From: Pisaster brevispinus
Lineage: Eukaryota; Echinodermata; Asteroidea; Forcipulatida; Asteriidae
DNA length: 64,000 bases
NCBI GenBank assembly: GCA_023634235.1
Contig: JAMKCF010000018.1
Location: forward strand, 4,679,474-4,743,473
Reading direction: 5' to 3'
Below the pieces are notes generated by a model. It was not told the DNA's origin and ran no database searches. It saw only the letters and a program-made list of their open reading frames with translations. Position numbers and translations under genes: made by a program. Positions within the stretch are counted from its first letter, which is position 1, and each line of letters opens with the position of its first letter. Shown here piece by piece: positions 49,701 through 61,700 of the stretch.

Positions 49701-52700
49701 TTCTCATTTTGGTTTTTACATGCGACTTTCTGGAACACAAACAAGTTGGCTAAATCATGATTGGGATCAATGCAAGTGGACTCAGGATTGAACCTGTTGT
49801 TGTGGAGGATCAGACGACGCAAAGAACCACTCTCTGAGTAACTTCCTCTTGGTCTGATAATAAGTCAGAGGTACATTGGCAAGAACCTCGTACGACTGAA
49901 GAGAGAGGAAGAGGTGGAGGAGACAAGGGGTAGAAGGAGCACAGGGTAGAAGGAGCAAGGAGTAGAAGGAGCAAGGAGTAGAAGGAGCAAGGAGTAGAAG
50001 GAGCAAGGAGTAGGAGGAGCAGGAAGTAGGTGGAGCAAGAAGTAGGAAGAGCCAGGAATAGGAAGAGCAGAGAGTTGGAGGAGCAAGGAGTAAGAGGAGC
50101 AGGAAGTGGGTGGAGCAAGAAGTAGGAGAAGCCAGGAATAGGAAGAGCAGGGAGAAGGAAGAGCAAGAAGTAGGAGAAGCCAGGAATAGGAAGAGCAGGG
50201 AGAAGGAAGAGTAAGAAGTAGGAGGAGCCAGGAATAGGAAGAGCAGGGAGTTGGAGGAGCACGGAGTAGGAGGAGCAAGGAGGAGGAGCAAGGAGTAGGA
50301 GCAGGGTTGATACAAAGATGAGAATATGAAGATAAGTTTAGGGTCAGAAGAATGAAAGGTGGAAATGAGAATGGATTGAGTTTGGAAAAAAGGGGGAGGA
50401 AGCGATTGTGAGACATTTGATAGTCAAAGTAATGAAAACTGAAAGAATATATGGAGAGATGTAAGAATCAAAGTTAAACCTCTGTGGCTACCATAGTGAT
50501 GACTGATGTGTACGTTACCATAGTAATGACCAAAGAGTATGTTACCATAGTAACGACTGATGAGTACGTTACCATAGAAATGACTGATGAGTACGTTACC
50601 ATAGTAATGACTGATGAGTACGTTACCATAGTAATGACTGATGAGTACGTTACCATAGTAATGACTGATGAGTACCATTCTTGATCATCTTTAATCCAAA
50701 ATCATAAAACTTGACAAATTGCCTTAAACCCAAGGAAGCCTCACTTTACAATGGATCATTCATAACTTATCGCCAGTATCGAAATGAAAGTCAAAAGCTA
50801 TTTCTGATCGATTGTCTGAACTTACCAGTCCTCCCCCAGTGGATTCATCTACTTCTACTGCTTTGTAGTCACCATGTACGACATCAGATGGTGCTGGTTG
50901 TGACGGCTCCGTCATGTAGTCTCCATATTCATCATCAGATACTGTTATAGCTTTTTGAAACTCACGAATAGCGATGTCGTCCTGTACACCCTGGAAAAAA
51001 AACACAAGAAACACCGGAACAAAATTTAGACAATTTGCAATTCTAGACGTCTACTTAGGAATTGAACAGTTTTGGGGTTTGATTCTCATACAGGTCAACT
51101 GTGGATCATTTCTTCCAACACAACAAGACGGGTCAACAGTGCTGCGGATTGGTTTTTTCAAGACAAGGTGAGAATTTGGTTAATCTTGAATGACTCAAAA
51201 AGACCAAACTTTTAACTTCACCACTTGAGACCAAGACTCCACTTTTCAAATTTGACACAATGACTTCACTGACATGAGGACTTGCTGCCTTAACAATTTT
51301 TTCTTGACCATTACATCCAATAATTGGTGAAAATAATTCAAGGGTTATTTTTATAGAGCAACACGTTGCGGATAAGATGGAAATCTATGTCTGTAACCCT
51401 TTTATTCCTTCCTTTCCTTATCACCTTTTATTCTTGTATATTCAGTGCACTTCTGTAGTTTTTATGTAAGCTGGGATCCATGGGAGATCAGTGAGTTTTT
51501 TTTCTCACTGAATGAATTACCCAGGGTAAACAAGAAATAAATAAATAAATAAATAAATAAAATCTACGCCTGGTTGGAGAACATTCCTTGCGCTCCAAGA
51601 GATATTTCTATTGATTTCAAACAAGAAAAAAACACAAAAACCAAACAACATCGCCAAGGAGATCATTCTGACTCTGATCATCATGAAGTTTCAGATTAAC
51701 ATTGTTGAAGGTTCACTTCTTCATCTAAAGAACAAAAGGTTCACTTCTTTATCTAAAGAACAAAACAATGTTTTATCTCCCGCGAAAACGTCCCTGAAAG
51801 AAACACAAACTTATTCTTGTCCCTATGAAATACTTTGTGTATGTCAATTGATGTATGTTCTTCTATGGTTCTGTTTTGCCTACCTGGGTCACAGGTCACA
51901 GCCTATATCTGTCCCTTGTCTACAGCGTCTTCCTCAGACCTCGTGAATATTTATACTCTAGCGGAATGCTCACTCCTGATTGGTTAATATAACTACAAAG
52001 GCAACCAATTGCATCCAACATTCCCAACTTTTTGTGCGCATATTTTTAACGGTGCTGTTATTGAACCAAGTCTTAGTTTGATTAAATTTCATAGCTCTTT
52101 TTAAGTCTGCAAAACAGTAATTTACTCTTGAAGACAGCGCTGCGAAAAGACTTTCACTACAGAAAAGTTGTCTTTGACAGGAGATTTCGATCAAAACCTT
52201 GCAGCTGGTAAAAAGGATATTAGAATTGCATGCTTTGAATTCAACAAAATTAGCGCTGCAGCCCAGCTTCAATTGAAATGTATCAATTAATTTTTTTTGC
52301 GGCAAAATACAAGAGCTTGCATATCTGGCTTTGTTATCAATAATTGCTCCTACGCACAGAGTAGGAAGTTAAAAATGCTCCGTTTCAAAAACTTAATAGG
52401 AAACAGTTTGGTAGCAAGAGTGCAACATTACAATCTGAAAGAGGAAGATTTGTCTATCTCTCAAGATTCACAAATTATCTGTCCATATCTCTTTCAGTCT
52501 AGATATCTCCTTCAGTCAATATTTGTTGTTTGGACTCTATTCCATCTTTCAACGACTTATCTCATTGTTAAAGTGTGCTATTCCTCCGAGAGTTACTTTA
52601 TGTGACAATGTGAACATTGTTGAATCATGCAGTGAAAGTTAGTTCACATTGCTAGTGGCCTAAAACTGCTTCGATTCTGACACAGATGTCAACTCAGTGT

Positions 52701-55700
52701 GAGACAAATGTAATAAAAAGACTTAATAAAGTCTGCCTGCGATTCAAAAAGGTAGTTCAAGACCTGCTTGCTCACAAAAAGAAAGGGTTTTTCTTCATGG
52801 CAAGTTGATACTAAACACCTAACAAGCTTTTATAAAATACTCCTCCTTGAGATGAACTGTGACCTACTAATGCAGTAGCTCTCCTATGAACTAAAATTAG
52901 TAAACAACATCCCACAGATTCTAAAATACTCCTCCTTGAGATGAACTGTGACCTACTAATGCAGTAGCTCTCCTATCAACTAAAATTAGTAAACAACATC
53001 CCACAGATTCTAAAATACTCCTCCTCGAGATGAACTGTGACCTACTAATGCAGTAGCTTTCCTATCAACTAAAATTAGTAAACAACATCCTACAGATTCC
53101 CGACCTTGCTTCACAACCAAAGGTTGAAATTTTCAAATTTAACAAAACAAGGTGGACTTTTCTGACACAAAGACTAATCCAAGCCAAGACCTCTTCTGAC
53201 CACAACAAGTTTTCCTCGACCCCTGTAAGAATTAACACCAAGCAAACTTTACATAACATGACTTGGGGCTATTTTATGAATTTTTTAAATGAGTTTCTTC
53301 ACCAAACTTTCAAGAACGCATCGACAGAAACAAACATTTTATCGAACGAATCTGACATTTAAACTGATACTTCTGAACACACATTCTATTTTTTACATCC
53401 CTGTGGAGATGTCTTCTGTTCTTTCCTTTGTCCCTGTAGTTAAGAACCTCCCATAGACTTTGTACACAAAATTCCTTGTGGCAACCCAGTCTTTAGAATT
53501 CCCCTATGGAGACTCTTTGTTTTCCCTTTTCTGTTTTGTTCTCGGTCCCCATAAGGTAGGGAATATGAAATCGTATTGACGGGTTGCTGCAATACATCTG
53601 TTTGTTCTAGCAAACACATATTTTAATTGATGCTGTGTACTGTAGAGATTTGATGTTTGATTTTTAGTTTTATGTTAATAGCAGACATATTTCAAACTTA
53701 AGTTTGAATAAAAAATTCTTAAATCAGAATTAATAAAAAATAAATAAAAAAATAACATAAATGTTGCTGGTATCTTCCATTTTTGTTGGTTCTTGCACTG
53801 TTCAATACCAAATAAATAATTAAAATGCACAGAATTTGCCTTCAAAAGGACTAAAAAAAATAAACAAATAAATATCACAAGTTTGAAAAAAGTTTTGATA
53901 GATTATTAAATTATTTCTCTGAACTTGCTTATGCTGAAAGAAATTAATAAATAACCCCCCAAACATAGTCCAATTAAAAAAAAAGAAGTCTTCTTTTCCC
54001 CCATAATAGGTAAGATTTAAATAACGTTTATAATGGAAGATACCAATGCAAAAAAGGGGGTGAAAGCATTAGTTGTGCATTTCAGGTGGGTCAACGGTTA
54101 ATGAGTTACAAGCAAGCAATGTCCGTGCCTTAAATGGTCCAGTTTGTGGGCCCAGCGGGTTACCACTGAACGTATGCCTCCTAGATCGCTGCTGCTGCTG
54201 CTGCTGTTGTTTACTGTTAGTGCCACGGTTACCACTGTTAGTCAGGTCAGAGGTCAATCGAGGTCGATAAACTGGGAGAGTTTGTGGTGACTGGTTAGTG
54301 AAGCGGCCGGGCAGGGTCTGGGATCGTGCAGAGCGGATATGACGAAGGGAGGGACTCCTTGATTTGGGCTGAGAGGAAGAAGGGTATCGAGCAAAGCATG
54401 GGAAGGGGAAAAAACAAAAACAAATGAAAAGGAAAAAAAAAGACAATGTTAACGATATTAACAGGATCAAAATAAAAGCACATTTAAAATCAACACTAAA
54501 GCAAAACATAATGGGTTATGTAAAAACCCGTCTGTACCCCATTATGATTAGAGAGAATTTACAAACCAAAGGAATATAAAAATATTTATCAATTCATCAT
54601 GCAAAACTAATCAATCACTGTCATGATTAAAGGCAAGGTGTACTTTTGGTAAATACTCCACAAGTTATCTCCTTTGCTTTTACTCTGACACCGATGTGAA
54701 ACACTGTATACTCAGTACTTTCCAGAGTTCTGTGGAAAAAAACAATCCGTAGGCAAATCACTTGGCTGCTTGGGTGGGATTTGAACACATGAGTTTTGCA
54801 ATGCTAGAGCAGAGGTCGTGAGTTGGAAACTCACCCGAGTGATTTGCCAGAGGACTTTTTTTTCACAGAGCTCGGGAGTGTGCTTAATACACATCGGTGT
54901 AAGGGTAAATAAAAAATAAAAAAAGTCTTTATCCCCGATGCAAAATGAACGTCTACTAAACTTCACAAGTTAATGAACATAAAAACTCACTTGGTAAAGA
55001 GCACTGGAGAGCTGTTGATGTTGTAAAACAATGTTAGAAACGACACCCTTTGAAATAATGTAGTTTTAGAGAAAGAGGTGATTTTTCACCCCCAAATTTT
55101 AATTCTCAGGCATCTGAAAACACACAATTCTATGCATCGAGGGTGTTTTTTCTTTCTTTCATTATTTTCTTGCAACTGCGATGACCAATTGATCCCAAAT
55201 TTGCAAAGGTTTGTTGTTTTTATGCATCTGCTGGGATACACCAAGAGAGGATACTGGTCTTTGACAATTACCAAAAGTCTACCCTGCCTTAAATGATACA
55301 TTTCAAAACAGAGAATAAATAACAAAATGTCAAAACTCAATTGTGAAGCACTGTTAATCTTGTCAGATTTTTTGTTTTGCCTGGAAAAAGCTCAACGTGA
55401 AGAAAACAAATCAACAGCAACGCAAAACAAAAGGTGAGCAAAATGAAAAAACTGTAAACAGCAAATGATGGTGAATATACACTTCCAACAAACAACACTC
55501 TTACATAGCTGCGTAAAGCCCGGTTGATACTTCCTGCGAAATACAAATTTTGCTGTCACAAATGCGCATCGAATAATTTGGAAGATGTGCTTTATTGCTC
55601 AAATCCTGCGAAACAATTGAGATGCGATCTCAAAATTCGCTTTCGCATTCGCAGAAAGTATGAGCTGGGCTTAACAGTCTGTGAGCAAGCAACTAATAAA

Positions 55701-58700
55701 CTCAACATGGAAGTGAGGTGAATCATGAAGCATGGAAAGGATTCAGTAATAAATGAATGGAATACTAGAGCTCGGCCCTTCCTTGGCAAAACAGCCCAGC
55801 TTGAAAATTGTGTTTTTTTAATATACATGCAAGATCATTTCTGGGTAAACTGGGGGCACTTTTTCCATTTAAAAGTTTCAAAGGCATACTATGTATGGTT
55901 TTAAATATTACACGTCCTATCTCGGCCTCATTTAACACTTTCGTCCTGTTTTTATGGCAAACAGCTTATCTCTGTACCTGCTTTTCTCAAAATGTCACTT
56001 TTTCCAGTTATGCTGTTTCGCCATGGAAGGGCCAAGCTACTACACTCTATCGGCTCAAATCCTAAGCTTTTCACCACTCTGAGGCTAAATTATGAAATCT
56101 TTCTATCTAGCATGCTATCCGCCCTCCTGACCCAAACCAGAATACAAAACTTTAGAAGGAATATGATGTTGGTTTTTCTCACGATTTATATAAAAAGGGA
56201 AAGCAAGAATTTGGTTCACTATTTTAGTTTTATACGTGGAAAGTCTGCACATGTACTACTCTTTTCTTTGAACATCTTTCTTTGTAAATCATTCTCAATG
56301 TTGGAAAAGTTCTGTCAAATGTTTTATGTGACTGATGAGAGTTCTAGGTGTTATGTGACTGATGAGAGTTCTAGGTGTTATGTGACTGATGAGGGTTCTA
56401 GGTGTTATGTAGAGTAAGAGAATCCGTGACAACCCATATTTGATTGGCTATTAGGATGATGGCATCACTGAGCTGCTCTCCCTACAGTAACTTCTATGAG
56501 AGATTATTATTAGTATTAAAACACAGTATACTACCACCGCATGTTAGAACATAGAAGCACCTCAAGCATTCTACCGAAAAAAAGAAAGAAAAAAAACCCC
56601 CACTTGTCAATGCCGACTGTTTTCAATCATAACTGCTTATGCAGACGTAGAACACCAATAGACCCCCTGCATAGCCCCAAATCGATAACTTAAAAAAAAA
56701 AATTCAAAATTGGAAACGGAACCACACACTGTGCACAACTCTCACCCGATGAGCTGTCTTCCGTTGACCTCAGTGAGGGCGCTATTTGAGGTTTTGGTAT
56801 CGCAGCAAGGGGTTTATTGCGTCTTCAATATAAAAGATTCAATTTTGTATTTTGCAAGTTTTTTTTATGACATAATTTGAAAACTATAATGGCAAGGTGA
56901 ATATTTTAATCACCATTTCTCAAAATACTTCTTAACTTTCTTTCAATGAAAACTTCAGCGCGTGAAATTCAGCTGCTGCATCCATCTGCAAACAATTTTT
57001 TGACAAGAGGTCTTCTACCCAGACTACACTCTGCACTTCTACGACTGAGCATCTTTAAGCAACACAGCAACCAGACCAATACCTGTGATCCCTCGCTCAC
57101 TCTCAAGCTTTTTTTCTTGGATTTGAGGACGGGTTCTGCCTCGGTGTCTGAGAACGCTCCGTGATTCGAGTCAGTGTTGGTGTTCTTGTAGGGTGACCCT
57201 GGCATGAGTCGATCCTACGAAAATTGGTTTGCTTTCGTTTAATCTTAAACTACACACTTAACAATTACAAAGTTATCGATGATTGAAATTATCATGGTTT
57301 TGCCTTTCAAACTGAATAAGGTAAAAGAAGGAGTTGTAGTTTGTCTCGCTGAAGGAGTTGAAGGTTGACCTGGAAGTGGTGACAAATTTGGGGACAACAA
57401 AGTGCTTTCTTCAAGTCGGTAACAAATTTCGGAAATAATCTGTTGATGTTATTCTTTGATACAGCTGGACTGTATAAAAAGACAATCTACTCCTTTTCTT
57501 GTCACTACTAGCAAACCTTCCCATTTCCATCTTAAACCATGTCAGATCAAGTAACTCTGCAACTTTGAACTTAACAGGTGTGATTAAAAAGTCATGTTTA
57601 GTTAACCTAATCCATGTGAATTAATTAATTGTTAATGATTAATTATCAAAAATAAAGTTGCCAAGAACTCCTCCCATGTTTCCTTGTCAACTCTGTGAGA
57701 AATCCATATGATGCACCGTGGCTGCAGTGTAATTGACTGGATTCTTTTTTAAACAGAAAATTAATTTTTGGAGGTAAAATGTTTGAGTTAAGTTACCATT
57801 GCAGAGGGTTTTCGGTTATCAGCGTCGGGTGTCAACCCTTTGCGATCAGGGACAGATCGAGTGCGACGCATCGGCGACCCTGGTATGACCTCACCGCTAC
57901 GACTGATGGTGTGATCTGAAAAGAAATACAAATATGGAAAGATCGTCATTGATTTGATTTTGATTGGAATGAAAACCCTCATGATAATAGACTTCTTGCC
58001 GAGAATAGATAATGAAAAATGCAAATGTACACGCCCACAATGTATCAGTCAATGAGAGGCCTTCCTTTGAGGTCAATGAGGGCGCTATTTGAGCTTGTGA
58101 TGCAGAGCTGTGTATGGAGAGAGTTGCCACATAGAGGCACCAGATTTCCTCGGTTACATGCTTGCTGGACAACATTTTCAGTCCAAATGCAGCACAACCT
58201 AATAGGCAGACTAGTCTGGCACCCTGCATCCGCCCATGCGTTTTTTTTTAATACACAAAATGGCTTCTACTCGCAAGTTGTTGCAACTCTCCAAAAATAC
58301 GGCACTGTAGTGATGTGAAGGGTCGAGGATCTAATTTTTGACTTGGACTTTAATTTGAAAACGTACAGCTCAATTTGTAGTCTATACTTTTATTGTATAT
58401 ATGTGTAGTATTGACCTATTGCATCACAGTCACATACGGCTACCGTTAATTTCAATGACCCCCCCCCCACCCCCTAATTCTGATGATAGTCCAACCTTCA
58501 TTCAAGTTATCTTAATTCATAAAATGCGATCAAACTGAGATCTTACATTTCGACTCTTTTGAGCTTTTTGGTCGCTTCCCATGACCTCCAACGGTGTTCC
58601 TCTTCTCTGACCTGTTGCCATGTGACGTAGGTTGGGTCGATCCATTCCGTACTAGGGAGGAGATAAAAAATCAAAATGGATAATCGATGGAAATACTTCA

Positions 58701-61700
58701 CACACCCTGAACCACTAGATGAGGTACTCACTATTTGGCCGATTGTTTGGGACTTTCATGAAACACCTGTTACTCCTTTAAAACAAGACGCATACAGAAT
58801 ATTAAAGAGAACATATACCTTTGGTTTATGAACCGTTCGATTGTTTAAATCCAATATAAGTGTAAATATACACAATAAAACCAAAGTGTTAACATTTCAT
58901 TTCAAAAAGGTGGTAGCGTTTTTGAGTTGTCGCAGAAAATCTGGAGTGGTTGTCCACGCAGGAAGAATAATCCGTAATTGGAATACACAATCTGAGAATC
59001 GTATTTTGGGGAATAAAAACTGATATCTTTTTCCATAACCACATTAATACTTCGAAGTGAAAAGATTCTCAAAATGTGTTATATACTATCGAAAGCTGCT
59101 GTACTTCTACACCAAGTAAGTTTTTATTGCCATTAACTTTAAGAGTGATTACCAATCATCCTACCTCTATCATGAGAAAATGGATCACCCCTCGGAGAAT
59201 CAGTGGAAGGTCTTGAGTAGTACTGATCATCTCTATTTGGAGACGGTTCCATTTGCTGTTGAGGGGGTTGTTGATAGCGCGGTTGTGGGTGGAGTATCTG
59301 AGGGGAGGCGTGATAAGTCGATTGGTTCGTCGTTGAGATGGCTGATTCTAGAACAGGAGATTGCTGAACTTGTTGTTCCTTTATTTGCTGGGTAAAAAAA
59401 TAAAAACAAACATAAATATTTAGTTTTGACAAATTTTGCATTTTACTTTGAATTTCTGATTCAGAGGTGTGATAGGCTGTTGAAAAAACACCCTGAACGG
59501 TCAGCGCAAAGCGTGAAAGCTTGCTTTACATACAATTATCTTTTGTTTTAAAAGCCCTAATCCGCACTCTGGGGCATTCTATTTGGTTTTATCTTCATGT
59601 TTTTTATGGTCTTAATTAAAAAAAAAAAATTTCCGGAAAAAACCCCGGAGAAATCACATTCCCGCTGATTACATTAAACAATCTACAACTAAACAAACGT
59701 CACACCTACCTTGACTTTATTGAAGCTGTCACCCCTTCTACGGAGTGGTGGAGCAAGTTTAGAGCTGCTGTCATCCATTGCAGCCAAGGTAGCAGCTGGT
59801 GATGAGTTGATGTCACGTGACATCATGGTGTCCAGGTCAGTGACTGTGTACTGTTTGGGAGTCCGGGGCGAATGCTCGTGTCTGTGACGGGGAATCTTCT
59901 CTTGGACCACTGTGGGTTTTAAAAAGAAAATCAACAATTTAATTTAAAAACAAATGGTTCACTTCTCTGATCAGGGCTTGAACTTGGGGGGGGGGGGGGA
60001 AATTCACAAGACCAAGGGGCTTGTAACTCAGCCTTTTCACTGGACCAAAATTCTTTTTACAAGACCAGAATCAAAATGAGAGAAGCCTACACTAAACAAG
60101 TACCAACTGAGAGAATGGATCCCGTTCTTTCCAGGTAGCTGCAGGGAAGGGCTGGAATGGTCTTCCTCATTCCATCAGAGCCCTCCAGACAACAAACATT
60201 TTCCAAAACAGCCTTGAAAGCACATCTTTTTAAGGAACATTTTTCCTAATTCCATGGAGATTGGGATTACTGCTTATTCTGCTGCTGTTTTTATAGTATA
60301 GCAGCATCCCATTTTCACCCTTTCTTGCTTGTGCACCACTGGAAGACATCCACAGAGGAACTTAATTATTGGAGCAAGCGCCATGAGCACTTTCGTGGAT
60401 ACCGACGCTATAGAAGACGTCATTATTATTATTATATCTTACTTTTGAGTAAGTACACTTCGATACACAACAGAACTGAAGATGTTTATCAGACTCAAAA
60501 CCAACATTTGAACATTTGTTTCAATGCAATTTTGTTATAAGAGGGCTTTGAAAACACACCTGTTCCTCTCTTAATTGTATGCCAAATTTGTCTTACTTGA
60601 AAAAAAAAAAAAACCCAAAGAAACAACAACAACTCTCAACTGTTTTAACTTACATGTATATACCATTATGGCTATTTTTATCTGTGTATATAGGGTTACG
60701 CTGTACCGGCCTTTTTAAAAAGAAATTTGTCTCGTTTTACTCTTAAGAAATGTTTAATGTTGTAAAGTGCCTCGGGATTGGTTCAGCGTGAGGCGCTCAA
60801 TGAATCTCATTATTATTATTATACAGTGAGTTATTATTATTCAAATGTCAGACACAAGACCACCGGACTTGTCCAGTCTCGAGTTTACTGGCCCGACACT
60901 AAATTCACTGGCCGTGGGCCTCCAGTCCAGTGTAAAATTCGAGCCCTGCTGATGAAAAATGACAAACTCCCACAAAATATGATATTCCCAGTTTGATGTC
61001 ATGGTTTGGTTTGCACTTGAACAAGGAACTCATGTCATGTTTTTGTTTTGTAAAAACAGCTGTATTTTAAAAAGTGCAAGGTAGCAATTTTTGTAAACCA
61101 AAGAACTGCTTTATAATAAAAGTGGCTTCTTATATAGCGTTCATATCCGTCACTCAGTGACGCTCAAGGCACTTCAACATTCAGTACATTCTTACAAGGT
61201 ATGTGGGGCTTCGTTTGAAGTATGAGACCTACCCTTTTACTTAGCACCATGTAATGGTTTGCAAGGTGCTGTGGCGCAATATGCAGCCAATCAAACCAGG
61301 AACACCGGGGCGAATCCCTTCTTTTTACGATAAGTGCACTGGGTTCTTTTATGTGCGTTACACAACACACTGGGCCAACGGCTTTACATCCCATCCGAAG
61401 GATGAAGCAATTATGATGTCTTGCTTAAGGACACAAGTGTCACTACCGGGACTCGAACCCACACTCTGCTGAGTCGGAAACACCAGAGCTTGAGTTCGGT
61501 GCTCTTATCTGCTCGGCCACGACACACCATCATACTCTTAGCTGGTAAAACAAATCCTTCATGGTTGAAGGTGAGATTATCAACAACTTGTAATTTGAAT
61601 TCAACAGTTGTAAACGTTAGAGGTCAAAGACTGTAGCGACGGCCCTAGATGGTGCTCTTACCTTCCGGTGCTCCAAACTTCAGATTCTGCATCTGATTAA

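Larger units (their letters stand above)
57083..59909 (-). other. Gene C exons 4-8: Ser/Pro/Gln-rich region
   Basis: Five phase-matched exons. 59909-59710 (RTPKQYTVTDLDTMMSRD), 59387-59165 (Gln/Pro-rich, HPQPRYQQPPQQQMEPSP), 58651-58547, 57915-57797 (SRSGEVIPGSPMRRTRSV) and 57214-57083 (RLMPGSPYKNTNTDSN). For 58651-58547 two frames are open. Flanking phases force VRNGSTQPTSHGNRSEK, not the Trp-rich one. Composition suggests phosphorylated disorder, as in this family's middle region. Confidence 0.75.

Noticed and set aside
49782..50416. Three overlapping long minus-strand ORFs (150-183 aa), Leu/Pro/Ser-rich
   Set aside because: They result from a polypyrimidine array without stop codons. Only the last 102 nt (49895-49794) form a phase-supported exon.
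50424..50684. ORFs on both strands with 9-residue repeats
   Set aside because: Direct consequence of a 27-bp tandem repeat that lacks stops in both directions.
58543..58650. Trp/Glu-rich frame DPTYVTWQQVREEEHRW as gene C coding
   Set aside because: The flanking exons require phase 1 in and out, and this frame would meet a stop early in the next exon.
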